Source of the DNA: Plastoroseomonas hellenica
GTDB lineage: Bacteria > Pseudomonadota > Alphaproteobacteria > Acetobacterales > Acetobacteraceae
Assembly: GCF_018129085.1 (NCBI RefSeq)
Contig: NZ_JAAGBB010000024.1
Span: forward strand, 1-64,000
Length of the DNA: 64,000 nt
Direction of reading: 5' to 3'
Shown here: piece after piece, positions 50,714-60,126 of the stretch
Layout: each line of letters begins with the position of its first letter
How positions within the stretch are numbered: position 1 is the first letter of the stretch
Notes under the pieces: generated by a model
Databases searched by the model: none
Told to the model about the DNA's origin: nothing
Seen by the model: only the letters and a program-made list of their open reading frames with translations
Program-made: the position numbers and the translations under genes

Positions 50714-52038
50714 CGGCGCTCCGGATCGGCTGGGCTTCGCCTTGGCATGTGCACTCCGCCATTGCGGCCCACAGCGTGGAGGTGGTGGCAGCGCTCACCG
50801 CACGGGGACATCGGGTCAGCGTGCTGCGCACGGAGACTGGCGAGACCGCCGCCCTTCCGCCGCGCCCGGCACCCGGGCCTCTGTGCCGCCTGGTGGAGAT
50901 GTCGCCGGAGGCGATGACAGCGGAGTTCGACCTGGTCGTGGCGCAGATCGGCGATCACCTAGGCAATCATGGCGCCTTGCCGGGACGGCTGGACCGCGTG
51001 CGCACGGTCGGCGTGTTCCATGACGCCTTCATCGCCAACCTTTTCGGCATGCATGCAGTCTCCACAGGGCAGGAGGCACTGCTGCAGGTCGTACCGCGCG
51101 AGCTCTATGGCGCTGAATCCATGCCAGAAGGCGAGCCATTCGGACTGCCGCTACCAGAGATGGCGCGCCGCCGCCCCATGCTGGAATGGCTGGCGCGGGA
51201 ATGCGCGGCAGGCGTCGCCCATGCCGAGCATTATGCTGAGCGGTTGCGTGCCGCCTGCGATGGCCCTGTGGCAGTGATCCCTCTCGCCTATGTCGCGCCT
51301 TCCCTGCCGCCCCCCCCTCCGCTCTGGCCCGCGGGACTGACCGTCGCGGTGCTCGGCCACGCCAACGAGAACAAGCGCGTCGACCAGGTGATGCTGGCCA
51401 TCGCCGCCTCGCCCTTGTTGCGGCACCGCGTGCATTTGCGAGTGATCGGCCCGGCGGAGCCGCATCACCGCGCGTCGTTCGAGCGCCTGGCAGGGCAACT
51501 CGGGATGCGCACCCCCGAGATCACGGGATGGGTGAGTGATGACGAGTTCGTCCGTCGAATGCGAGATGTGGATGTCGTCTGCTGCCTACGGAACCCGGTG
51601 CTGGAGGGGGCCTCGGCCTCGGTCGTCACCGCCCTCGCCTCGGCGCGCCCCGTGCTGGTCACGGATCACGGCTGCTACGCGGAGTTGCCGCGAGATGCCG
51701 CGCTATTCTGCCGTCCTGAAGCCGAAGCGCTCGATGTGATGCGTCACCTGGAATCCTTTCTGACCGATCCGACGTGCGGCATGGCCATCGGGGAGCGCGG
51801 CCGTACCGTGGCATGCGCGAGACACGCGCCGGAGGCCTATGCGGATGCGCTGCTACCGCTGCTGCAGGCTGTAGTGGCGGATGCGCCGCGCAGGCAAGCG
51901 CGCGAAAAACTAACGGAGCTGCTCGGCGGGTTCGGGCTGGCTCGCGGCGACCCCGCTGTGCGGCGAGCTAGCGCTGCGGTGGATTCCCTGGGCTTGTCAC
52001 CGGAGAAGGTGGCCGCTGCGCGGCGAAAGGGCTTCTGA
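50710..52038 (+). CDS. GT4-like glycosyltransferase
   Basis: A 442-residue GT-B protein, last of the plus-strand run. RIGWASPWHVHSAIAAHSVE begins the N-domain, VAVLGHANENKRVDQVMLAI the C-domain, and VLEGASASVVTALASARPVLVTDHGCYAEL the donor site. GTG start within the upstream stop (GTGA). It converges with the AT-rich membrane protein gene, 59 nt apart. Confidence 0.84.
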   Translation: MTALRIGWASPWHVHSAIAAHSVEVVAALTARGHRVSVLRTETGETAALPPRPAPGPLCRLVEMSPEAMTAEFDLVVAQIGDHLGNHGALPGRLDRVRTVGVFHDAFIANLFGMHAVSTGQEALLQVVPRELYGAESMPEGEPFGLPLPEMARRRPMLEWLARECAAGVAHAEHYAERLRAACDGPVAVIPLAYVAPSLPPPPPLWPAGLTVAVLGHANENKRVDQVMLAIAASPLLRHRVHLRVIGPAEPHHRASFERLAGQLGMRTPEITGWVSDDEFVRRMRDVDVVCCLRNPVLEGASASVVTALASARPVLVTDHGCYAELPRDAALFCRPEAEALDVMRHLESFLTDPTCGMAIGERGRTVACARHAPEAYADALLPLLQAVVADAPRRQAREKLTELLGGFGLARGDPAVRRASAAVDSLGLSPEKVAAARRKGF

Positions 52039-52097
52039 CCCGAACGATGCCAGTTCGGAATAGCCCAGACGTTCGGTACCAGCGACAGCAGCTGTCA

Positions 52098-53717
52098 CTA
52101 TCTTGGCGACAGCGGGCCTGACCTCTGCCAACGCACGGGAAAGCCAATTACGTCTTCAGGACGTAAGACATCGACCAACCGGACTTCGCGTCCGTCAAAG
52201 CGAGCGATAGCAACTTGATCGTAGGGTGCCGCCCCGCCACCAATGGCAACGTTCCGAACGCCGTTGTCATCAAATACGACATCCCACCACCCCGCATGTG
52301 CTGCCTCCGGTGGTGCGGACCCTCGCCACAATGTGCGGAGTGTTACGCTTCTGCCTCCAAACCAGACGGGAGCAATCCGGATATTCATAACATCCGGCCG
52401 CGTTCCCTCTTCCATCAAAATGATGATGTGCAGCGGGAGGCGGCCGATCCAGTTCGCCGCGATCTGCCTCGATCCCTCCCGAAGGGCAACTTCATAAACT
52501 GCAGCACGGTTCTGAGCGACGTTATGTCCCAGCGACAATAGCATGACACAGGCAGCCATCGCTCCGGTTATGAACGCGAAGGCCAAACGGAGGAAAGGCC
52601 ATATTGCTGTAATCCAGTACGTAACGCTGAGCCAAAGAAGCGGCTGCCAGACTTGATCCACCATCACCCATCGCATGCCAACGGACCATGTCGACGACAT
52701 GGATTCAATCAGCACGGTTGGCAGAATAATGCAGAATGCGACACATAGTACCGACACCGCCTCCCGAACGCTGGGGACGGTCGCGCGGATGAGACTATAT
52801 ATCCCACCCCCCACCAGTATTGCTGTAAGCACAGACGGCACAAGGGCCCAAAAACCCATTGACGCAAATGCGACATTTGCGAATCCGAAATAGCGAACTG
52901 GGGATAGACCCGAATATAATGACGGGATTAAATTTGTGAACAGCACGTTTATATTAAGATTATAATAATCACTCATTAATGGATTACGTGCCGTCGTCCA
53001 TATCAGGATAAATAGCGCCAAAATAACAGCGAAAGGAGTAACTATTCTAGCCAACTCGCCGATTGATTTTGAAATTGAAATCTTATTCAGCGAAGTGTAG
53101 GCAATAACGAGAACCGAGACCGCAAGAATGGCTCCAACTTGAAATGTATATGTTGCAAAGGCAGCAAACCACAGACACAAAGAAATTCCATACCATCCCG
53201 TCGCCTCCCTGCCGGCGCGGTTACTCCACACGGCAAAAGAAGCGATACACAGCATCGTCAACGCAAGAGCACCAAGGAAATTCCAGTAGATCTGATCAAC
53301 TGTAGTTGAAAACGTCCAACAAGCAACGAGAATCCCTACTGACAGCGCCAGACCTCGTCCAGAAACTGGGGCCAAACATCGGACCATCACATACGCGGAT
53401 ATCGCAAGAAGCGGATTCATGGCCAAGCGCGTTAGCAGAGGCCCGTTGGGGAGACCCATGTACAAGTATTGCGCGATAATATACCACCAGGGGGAAAGTG
53501 GATTTCGGTCATTCATTGACCAAAATGTTTGGGCCTGGGCCGCTACGCTTGACGCATTCAGAATTATTACCCAATTATAATCCTCTCCCATGGGGACCAC
53601 TCGTAGCCCGAGAGGAAAACCAAGGCGACGCAATATGGCAAATAGTGCCGGCATGCACATGGATGCCGCGCATAGGACCGCCACATCCGCAACCGCTTGC
53701 CTGACCCGAATCGTCAC
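52098..53717 (-). CDS. Polytopic membrane protein of the polysaccharide locus
   Basis: A 539-residue protein with about ten to twelve hydrophobic segments between residues 10 and 400, then a soluble tail with GGAAPYDQVAIARFDGREV. The loop after the first helix holds acidic residues (MGEDYNW), as GT-C sugar transferases often do. It may be a GT-C transferase, polymerase or O-unit modifying enzyme; I do not recognise the family. Its DNA is much AT-richer than the flanking genes and uses rarer codons, a sign of transfer. GTG start assumed. Confidence 0.6.
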   Translation of the reverse strand: MTIRVRQAVADVAVLCAASMCMPALFAILRRLGFPLGLRVVPMGEDYNWVIILNASSVAAQAQTFWSMNDRNPLSPWWYIIAQYLYMGLPNGPLLTRLAMNPLLAISAYVMVRCLAPVSGRGLALSVGILVACWTFSTTVDQIYWNFLGALALTMLCIASFAVWSNRAGREATGWYGISLCLWFAAFATYTFQVGAILAVSVLVIAYTSLNKISISKSIGELARIVTPFAVILALFILIWTTARNPLMSDYYNLNINVLFTNLIPSLYSGLSPVRYFGFANVAFASMGFWALVPSVLTAILVGGGIYSLIRATVPSVREAVSVLCVAFCIILPTVLIESMSSTWSVGMRWVMVDQVWQPLLWLSVTYWITAIWPFLRLAFAFITGAMAACVMLLSLGHNVAQNRAAVYEVALREGSRQIAANWIGRLPLHIIILMEEGTRPDVMNIRIAPVWFGGRSVTLRTLWRGSAPPEAAHAGWWDVVFDDNGVRNVAIGGGAAPYDQVAIARFDGREVRLVDVLRPEDVIGFPVRWQRSGPLSPR

Positions 53718-53788
53718 AGCCCTCTCCCCGCTTGGCCCCGACGCTTGGCATACCTCCCGGATACCGTCTAGCTGTCGACTCTATTAGG

Positions 53789-54233
53789 TCAGCCAGAAAG
53801 AAGCGGTGCGGCGAGAGCGAGAGCGGAGAGGAAGTTCCTGGCGAGCCTGTCGTATCGGGTAGCGATGCAGCGCCAATCGTTCAGGCGGCAGAACATGCGC
53901 TCGATGACGTTTCCGTCGACGATATGCGTTGTGGTCGAGTGGGTAGTAGGGCCTGCGACGGCTGCGCGTGGACGGGTAACGACAGCGGTGCCCTGCTGCT
54001 CCAGCCTGTGGCGGAGGTGGTCCGCGTCATAGGGCCCTGTCAGCGAGCAGGCGCTGTGGTGGCGCAATGTCCTCGAGAAGGGCTGCAGCAACGCTGATAT
54101 CGGCAACATTGCCGGGCGTCACGACGAAGCGATCGGCCGGCCTTGCACGTTGGCCAGAGCGTGGATCTTGCAGGTCCGCCGCCACATGAGCGCCGATCGC
54201 CTGCGCGGCTTTCATTTTCTGCCTCCGCTGCAC
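53789..54233 (-). pseudogene. IS5-family transposase remnant, minus strand
   Basis: Two overlapping frames together read the C-terminal half of an IS5-type DDE transposase: FVVTPGNVADISVAAALLED, then LLADRA in one frame, continuing as YDADHLRHRLEQQG, GNVIERMFCRL and ATRYDRLARNFLSALALAA in the other. A frameshift near 54030 and the missing N-terminal half show it is dead. VIER is the glutamate motif of the catalytic triad. Confidence 0.82.
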
Positions 54234-54239
54234 TACGCG

Positions 54240-54339
54240 CCGCCGCCACCCGATATGACAAACTTGCTGCTAACTACCTGGTATCGTCAAACTCACCGCT
54301 ACACGTATTTGGCTTCGCGCTTATGAGTTGGTGACCTAG
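54240..54339 (+). pseudogene. IS5-family transposase C-terminal scar, plus strand
   Basis: ATRYDKLAANY followed, after a one-base frameshift near 54279, by IVKLTATRIWLRAYELVT and a stop. This is the end of a second, different IS5-type transposase on the opposite strand. It touches the first remnant back to back and its last bases overlap the stop of the methyltransferase gene. Confidence 0.65.
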
Positions 54340-55148
54340 ACCCTCTCGAACACGCAGTTAATGAACTCCCCCTCTTGCTCCCGGCCCGCGACGCGGAAAC
54401 CAGTGCGCTCTGCCAGTACATGAGGCGCATCCCCCGTCAGGAAGATCACGTGGAACCGAGTGCTCGCATAGGCGTACTCATAGCAGGGCGATGCGTGCGC
54501 CATTCGGCCGCCCGGCTTCAGTATGGAGTGAAAGTAGCGAAACTCCTCCACCGGCCGCAGCATGTGCTCGATGACGTTGTTCGAGAAGATGCCGGCGAAC
54601 TGCGCCGAGATGTGGCCTTTGTCCCCGACGATGAAGCCGCCGTCCACCGGCGGGGCAGCGGGCTCGTATCCCCACACATCGTGGCCCTCGGCGCGCAAGG
54701 TAGGGATGGTATCGCTCCACCGGCCACATCCCCAGTTTAGGTAGGGACCGGGAGCTTCGGGGAGCAGGGAGCGGAAGGCGCGGATCTCGGACGCCGTCGA
54801 GTTCGCCTCCGCATAGCCGTCGTAGAGCAGGCGGTAATCCGTGCTGACCATCTCGGGCGACAGGTCGAGAAACTTCGCTGGCCCGAAAACCCCGCCGCAC
54901 CCCTGGCACTCGTAGCGCTCCAGACGGCCACCGCCGAACTGGCACTGATCAATTCGCTTTTCCAGGCGCTCGCGCGTCTCCTCCCGGTCACAGATCGGGC
55001 AGCGCAGCCGGCGCCCAGGGAGCGTGAGCGCGTCCAGGCGGTCTGCCTGCTCCCAGAAGGCCCGGATCAGGCTTTCGCGCAGCAGGATTTGACGGCTTTC
55101 TAGCTGGTCGAGGCGGGCCTCAATGGTGGGAGTGGGGCTCATGTCCAT
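54336..55148 (-). CDS. Class I methyltransferase with N-terminal zinc-ribbon-like motif
   Basis: A 270-residue protein. After a helical lead-in it has CPICDREE and CQGCGG, a four-cysteine knuckle, then a methyltransferase domain: YLNWGCGRWSDTIPTLRAEG, VWGYEPAAPP, and IFSNNVIEHMLRPVEEFRYF, where the VIEH motif is typical of sugar and lipid methyltransferases. It would methylate a sugar of the local glycan or act on a nucleotide sugar. ATG 55148 or 55142 are both possible starts; the longer frame is not conserved. Confidence 0.75.
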   Translation of the reverse strand: MDMSPTPTIEARLDQLESRQILLRESLIRAFWEQADRLDALTLPGRRLRCPICDREETRERLEKRIDQCQFGGGRLERYECQGCGGVFGPAKFLDLSPEMVSTDYRLLYDGYAEANSTASEIRAFRSLLPEAPGPYLNWGCGRWSDTIPTLRAEGHDVWGYEPAAPPVDGGFIVGDKGHISAQFAGIFSNNVIEHMLRPVEEFRYFHSILKPGGRMAHASPCYEYAYASTRFHVIFLTGDAPHVLAERTGFRVAGREQEGEFINCVFERV

Positions 55149-55541
55149 AGATGCGCGGCTTGCGGACGCCGCTGTCAAGGCGCAGCGAGCACCGGGCTGG
55201 AGGAGGGCTGCAGCGGCACATCTGCCCTCCGTGGCTGAGACTGGCCCGAGGGCAGTCCACTCCCGGCGGCTCACTCAGTTAAGATGGCGAGGCGACTTCC
55301 GGCAGTCTGGCGCCGCGTCTGGGCGCTACGACGCGGCGCGTGCATGATCGTGGCGACTCCTGCTCAGACAGTTCCCGCTGGCGGTTCCTACTGCTAGGAT
55401 GGGTACAATGGAGAGGAGTGTTATGGGATCTCGTAGTCGCGAACTGTTTGCGTGGGTACCGCCCGCCTCAATGTGTTTTCGAAAGCATAGCGAGCCTTCA
55501 ATGCAATCATGGTATGAATTGTGGAACGGCCAGAAGCTATA
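55149..55541. other. Divergent intergenic region without a gene
   Basis: About 390 nt between the methyltransferase and the GT2 gene. The first half is GC-rich and has short antisense frames only. The second half turns AT-rich and probably carries the GT2 promoter. I see no strong repeat, RNA gene or terminator here. Confidence 0.5.
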
Positions 55542-56492
55542 ATGGAAGATATAACTTGCTCCCTAGTTATCCCGGTTTACAGAAATGAAGAAAATCTTCC
55601 TGACCTAATACCTGCTCTCAGCGATCTCGCGACGCGAGTAAACGGGCTGGAGGTGGTCTTCGTCGTTGATGCATCGCCCGATAATTGTGAAATTATCTTG
55701 CGAGCATCATTGCAAAAGCTCAGTTTTCCAGCGCAGCTACTCGTACTCTCTCGTAATTTCGGTGCATTTTCTGCTATTCGCGAAGGTTTGATAGCGGCTC
55801 GCGGTCGCTACTTCGCCGTAATGGCCGCGGATATGCAGGAACCACCTGAATTAATTGAGAAATTTTTTGACGATCTGACTAAAGGCAGTGCTGATCTTTG
55901 TCTGGGCGTCCGCCGCTCACGCGAAGATCCTAGAATGTCACGATTTTTGTCTAATATTTATTGGCGCTTATACCGGCGCTTCGTGATCTCAGACGTGCCC
56001 GCTGGTGGTGTCGATGTATTTGGTTGCAATGAAGCAGTCCGCAACGCCCTGCTGAGCCTTGACGAAAGGGCAGGCTCACTCATTGGGCAGCTTTTTTGGG
56101 TTGGATTCCGTCGAGTCAAAATTCCCTACGACAGGCGTGCCCGCACGAAAGGCCGTAGCGCCTGGGTTTTTGCGAAGCGCTTCAGGTATTTCTTGGACAG
56201 CGTGTTCGCCTTTTCGGACTTGCCGATCTCGTTGCTCGTCGCCGTAGGCGCCATTGGTGGCATACTTTCAATCGCCATTGCCACCGTAGTCATGCTGGCA
56301 TGGTTGTTTGGGGACATTACTGTTGCCGGATACGTTCCCATAATGATAGCGATTTTGTTTTTCGGCTTTATGACACTCCTCTCTTTAGGAATCATAGGAA
56401 TATATGTATGGCGAATTAGCGAGAATGTTCGCGGTCGACCAAATGCTATCGTCGCGAAGCGCGAGAAGAATGATCTCCCCGAATTAGAGTGA
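55542..56492 (+). CDS. GT2 glycosyltransferase with C-terminal membrane anchor
   Basis: A 316-residue GT2 enzyme of the GtrB/DPM1/ArnC type, moving a sugar from a nucleotide to undecaprenyl phosphate. CSLVIPVYRNEENLPDLIPAL starts the GT-A fold, FVVDASPDN and VMAADMQEPPELI supply the metal and donor acids, and two membrane helices follow around residues 230-260 and 265-295. The AT content is raised. ATG 55542 is preferred; a GTG at 55521 is the alternative. The next gene follows directly. Confidence 0.87.
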   Translation: MEDITCSLVIPVYRNEENLPDLIPALSDLATRVNGLEVVFVVDASPDNCEIILRASLQKLSFPAQLLVLSRNFGAFSAIREGLIAARGRYFAVMAADMQEPPELIEKFFDDLTKGSADLCLGVRRSREDPRMSRFLSNIYWRLYRRFVISDVPAGGVDVFGCNEAVRNALLSLDERAGSLIGQLFWVGFRRVKIPYDRRARTKGRSAWVFAKRFRYFLDSVFAFSDLPISLLVAVGAIGGILSIAIATVVMLAWLFGDITVAGYVPIMIAILFFGFMTLLSLGIIGIYVWRISENVRGRPNAIVAKREKNDLPELE

Positions 56493-56503
56493 GACAGAAC
56501 GAT

Positions 56504-57412
56504 ATGAGCTCGCCACCCACCTTTCATCCAAACGCCCTCTGTGAAAGCAAAGCTATCGGTTCTGGAACCAGGATCTGGGCATTTGCTCACATTCTGAGGG
56601 GTGCCGTTATCGGTTCAGATAACAATATATGCGACCACGTCTTCATAGAGAATGACGTCGTTATCGGGGACCGCGTTACAGTCAAATGCGGGGTCCAGCT
56701 CTGGGACGGCATTCGGGTTGAAGACGATGTCTTTATCGGCCCGAACGCCACATTTACGAACGACCTCTTTCCAAGAAGCCGGGTGCCGCGCAAGGCGATG
56801 CCGCCTACTCTCATCCGGCGCGGGGCTTCCATCGGCGCCAACGCCACGATCCTTCCCGGCGTAACGGTCGGGGTTGGCGCGATGGTCGGCGCCGGAACCG
56901 TGATTACGGCTGATGTTCCCGCTAATGCGGTGGTCGTCGGGAATCCGGCGCGCATTATCGGTTACGCGGGCTCTGAAGTGATTTCGTCTCAATCAGAACT
57001 GCCTGCCGAGGCTGATTGGCAGATATTCACAACGCAGATCAATACCGATTCCAGAGGGCGACTCTCGGCGTGGTCACTGGCCTCGACATTGCCCTTCGTG
57101 CCGCAGCGGCTGTACGTCATCGACGGCGCACCTGACGGCTGGGCACGAGGAGGCGGCGCTTACGTGCGGTCACATCAATTTCTTCTGGCCACTCACGGCA
57201 CGCTCACTGTGGCAATGGATAATGGCCGCCAGCGGGACATGATCTGTTTATCGAGTCCGGATCGTGGATTGTATGTTCCGCCCGGCATTTGGACCCTTCA
57301 GTTTGGTCATTCGGCGGACGCAGCCCTGCTCGTTCTCGCGAGCGAACTCTATGATCCGAGCGAGCGAATAGCTGATTATGACGAGTTCCTCCGGGCCTCG
57401 CGCCCCGGCTAA
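56504..57412 (+). CDS. WxcM/FdtD-like two-domain enzyme: acyltransferase plus 3,4-ketoisomerase
   Basis: A 302-residue fusion. Residues about 1-155 are a left-handed beta helix with hexapeptide repeats (VIGSDNNICDHVFIENDVVIG, split across repeats; PATLIRRGASIG-like turn; VVVGNPARIIGY). Residues about 170-300 are a cupin of the FdtA/QdtA type (RLYVIDGAPDGWARGGGAY, SHQFLLATHGTLTV, VPPGIWTLQFG). Such proteins isomerise dTDP-4-keto-6-deoxyglucose at C3/C4 and N-acylate the later amino sugar. ATG 56504 is used; GTG 56489 overlaps the upstream stop and is possible. Confidence 0.85.
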   Translation: MSSPPTFHPNALCESKAIGSGTRIWAFAHILRGAVIGSDNNICDHVFIENDVVIGDRVTVKCGVQLWDGIRVEDDVFIGPNATFTNDLFPRSRVPRKAMPPTLIRRGASIGANATILPGVTVGVGAMVGAGTVITADVPANAVVVGNPARIIGYAGSEVISSQSELPAEADWQIFTTQINTDSRGRLSAWSLASTLPFVPQRLYVIDGAPDGWARGGGAYVRSHQFLLATHGTLTVAMDNGRQRDMICLSSPDRGLYVPPGIWTLQFGHSADAALLVLASELYDPSERIADYDEFLRASRPG

Positions 57413-57828
57413 TAACCACTGCCCTTAGCGAAAGAGCGCTGCCTTCAATCCTGGCATACTTTCCCTGTCCTACTCGTCAGCTCCCCTCAGCTTCGGCAGA
57501 GGCACGGCGGGCAGCCCGCGGCCTGTGGGTGCCGCCAATCGAAATCCACTCCAGAGACCGACGACATCTGGGCAGGCTGTCGCTGAATAGTGACGGCATA
57601 CCGCGCCCCCCCCATCTCCGTGCTCTGCCGCCGATCGCGACCTTTCAGAGCTGATGCAGGCCGCCAATCCCCGCGGCCGCAGACACCGCCATCGGAGCTC
57701 TCGATCTGCCTTGGTGTATTGGCTTGTCGCCGCTTGTCGAGCGGGATATCCGACCCACGCACGCCTCTTTACGGCACTGCCGCACCGCCATCCTTCGCCG
57801 CCACCACCACCTCGGAAGCAATTGTTGA
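57413..57828. other. Intergenic region without a gene
   Basis: About 415 nt between the WxcM-like gene and the next glycosyltransferase. Small frames on both strands lack any recognisable content, start context or codon bias. Nothing else stands out; the region may be the remains of a lost gene plus the promoter of the next one. Confidence 0.45.
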
Positions 57829-59208
57829 ATGGTCGTTCACTGGGAAGACGAGAGGCGCTTGGCCCAGGTGATCCTGCGGAAGATCCGCACAGCCCGGCAT
57901 CTGATCTCGCGGTTTGTAGCGATGTGGTGCGAAAAAGGGCTCGCGACGGCCGCGCGAACTGGCACGAAGAGAGCTAGCCACATCATCGCTCAGGGCCGGG
58001 CGGCGCACTGGCTGCAAGCCGCTGCAGAGGCCGCTGCACGTCCCTTCCGCGCCAAACCAAACGCCAACTCGGCCTTGCTCATCGGCTATATCGACGCCCA
58101 GCTCGGTCTGGGGCAGTCCCTGCGGGGGCTAGCACTGGCCCTGTCGCGAACGGCGATCAGCTTCCGCATCTATCCATTCGGCGTCGGCGTCGAAGGCCGC
58201 CGGGTGGGAAGCTACATGCCGGAACGCTACGATGAGGTCAGGGCTCATGCCGCCAATATCATTGAGGTCTCGCCCGATGAATTGCCGCAAATCTTCAACC
58301 ATATCAGCGAATCACATTTCGACCGCAGCTACAATATTCTTCGGACATACTGGGAGCTTGGGAAAGCACCGGAATCATGGAGAAGGAACCTTGACCATAT
58401 AGACGAAATATGGGCACCAACGAATTTTGTTGCCAATAGCTTTACGCCAATTTTCAGAAAAAAGATCACAGTTATCCCACCCTCTTTAGAACTCCCGCCG
58501 GTGCCCGTGGAAGGACGGCAGCGATTTAACATCGAGCTAGATCGTTTTTATTTCCTATTCTCCTTCGATTATTATTCCTCACCCGCCAGAAAAAATCCGA
58601 AGGCAGTGCTACAGGCCTTCCGGCTCGCTTTCCCCGATGTCTCCACGCGGGCGGGGCTGATCATCAAATCCACCGGAGCGATCGACCATTACCCGGACAT
58701 TAAGGAGGAACTCCTTCGCGAAGCCGAACACGACAATCGCATCGCGATCATCGACGAGACGATCAATCGCGAGGAAATGCTCGCCCTCATCAAGGCAGCG
58801 GACTGCTACGTCTCCCTTCATCGCGCAGAAGGCTTCGGCCTGGGCATGGTCGAAGCCATGGCGTTCGGGAAGCCGGTCATCGCGACCGACTACTCCGGCA
58901 GCACCGACTTCCTCTCGGAGGAAACCGGCTACCCCGTTCCCTATCGGCTGACCGAGGTCGGAGCGGATGAGTATGTCCACGCCGAGGGCCAGGTCTGGGC
59001 CGAACCCAGCGTGAGCGACTGCGCGCGGATCATGTCCCACGTCTTCCACAATCGAGACGAGGCCGCGGCCAGGGCGCAGCGAGCACAGGCGCTCGTCAAC
59101 GAGCGCTATAGTCCAGCCAATGTCGGGCGCCTGGCCGAGAAGCGGCTCAACGAAATCTTTGCGGCGCGGGCTAAGACATCCGGAGCAGGCAAGCCGAAGG
59201 TCCGGTAG
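57829..59208 (+). CDS. GT4 glycosyltransferase
   Basis: A 459-residue GT-B enzyme. After an 80-residue basic leader comes ALLIGYIDAQLGLGQSLRGLA, then WAPTNFVANSFTPIF, and the C-domain with FLFSFDYYSSPARKNPKAVL and HRAEGFGLGMVEAMAFGKPVIATDYSG, where Glu of RAEGFG and Glu of VEAMAFG form the E-x7-E pair. It is the last gene of the polysaccharide locus and stands apart with its own upstream gap. Confidence 0.86.
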   Translation: MVVHWEDERRLAQVILRKIRTARHLISRFVAMWCEKGLATAARTGTKRASHIIAQGRAAHWLQAAAEAAARPFRAKPNANSALLIGYIDAQLGLGQSLRGLALALSRTAISFRIYPFGVGVEGRRVGSYMPERYDEVRAHAANIIEVSPDELPQIFNHISESHFDRSYNILRTYWELGKAPESWRRNLDHIDEIWAPTNFVANSFTPIFRKKITVIPPSLELPPVPVEGRQRFNIELDRFYFLFSFDYYSSPARKNPKAVLQAFRLAFPDVSTRAGLIIKSTGAIDHYPDIKEELLREAEHDNRIAIIDETINREEMLALIKAADCYVSLHRAEGFGLGMVEAMAFGKPVIATDYSGSTDFLSEETGYPVPYRLTEVGADEYVHAEGQVWAEPSVSDCARIMSHVFHNRDEAAARAQRAQALVNERYSPANVGRLAEKRLNEIFAARAKTSGAGKPKVR

Positions 59209-59241
59209 GTTTCTGGGCACAAGCTTGGCGCCCAGCGTGTC

Positions 59242-60126
59242 CTACCTCCCCCGCCAGCGCTCCCCGTCCCGCGCCGCCAACCCCTCCGCCTCCAGCTTCA
59301 CCAGATGCGCCAGCAGGCTGCGTGCCGCCGCCTGCACCAGCCGCGGGTCGAGCTCCGGCCCATAGACCGGCGGCACCAGGTCGGCGGAGGTTGCCGGGCC
59401 GCGCCTGCGCACGGCATCCAGCACCTTCGCCTCCCGCTCCATCCTGTGCGCCGCCAGCGCCGCGACATAGGGCATCGGGTCGCGCACTGGCGGACCGTGG
59501 CCGGGCAGGTACAGCGCGTCGTCACGCGCCGCGAGCTTCCCGAGGCTCGCCATGTAGTCCGCCATATTGCCGTCCGGCGGGCTGACCACGCTGGTCGACC
59601 AGCCCATCACGTGATCCGCGCTGAACAGGATCCCGGCAGGTCCGTCATGCTCCAGCGCGAAGCAGAGATGGTTGGCGCAATGCCCCGGCGTGTGCAGCGC
59701 GGTGACGCGCCAAGCATCGCCTTCCGTCACCGCGCCGTCAGGCAGCAGGATGTCGGGCGTGAAACCGTGATCGCCGCCTTCACCCCCGGCCTCCGGCGGC
59801 GTCACATGCCGGCCGAAGCCAAGGCTCGGCGCGCCGGTCGCGGCCTGCAGCGCCGCGACACCCGGCGAATGGTCGCGATGGGTGTGGGAGACCAGGATAT
59901 GCGTGACCGTCTCGCCTTCGACCGCGCGCAGGATCGCGGCCAGGTGATCGGCGTCGGCAGGGCCGGGATCCAGCACCGCGACCCGGCCGCGCCCGATGAT
60001 CCAGGTGTTGGTGCCGCGGAAGGTGAAGGCGCCGGGATTGTTGCAGAGGATGCGGCGCACGCCAGGTGCCGTCTGCTCGACGGCGCCATGGGACAGCGCG
60101 TCATCCCGCACATGACGAATGCTCAT
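59242..60126 (-). CDS. MBL-fold hydrolase (LACTB2-like)
   Basis: A 294-residue MBL hydrolase with a C-terminal winged-helix-like extension, as in the LACTB2 group of endoribonuclease-like enzymes. NPGAFTFRGTNTWIIGRG starts the fold; the metal site is HTHRDHSPG (H-x-H-x-D-H), HTPGHCANH, and FSADHVMG; LPGHGPPV gives the last histidine. It overlaps the DMT gene upstream (ATGA) and is the last gene of its operon. The role is unknown. Confidence 0.86.
   Translation of the reverse strand: MSIRHVRDDALSHGAVEQTAPGVRRILCNNPGAFTFRGTNTWIIGRGRVAVLDPGPADADHLAAILRAVEGETVTHILVSHTHRDHSPGVAALQAATGAPSLGFGRHVTPPEAGGEGGDHGFTPDILLPDGAVTEGDAWRVTALHTPGHCANHLCFALEHDGPAGILFSADHVMGWSTSVVSPPDGNMADYMASLGKLAARDDALYLPGHGPPVRDPMPYVAALAAHRMEREAKVLDAVRRRGPATSADLVPPVYGPELDPRLVQAAARSLLAHLVKLEAEGLAARDGERWRGR

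Noticed and set aside
54143-54334. A 63-codon plus-strand gene
   Set aside because: Only its last third matches IS5 transposase ends, and the match shifts frame; it is a remnant, not a gene.
57487-57977. Small genes in the gap before the last glycosyltransferase
   Set aside because: The frames are Arg/Pro/Ser-rich, lack ribosome sites and have no family features.
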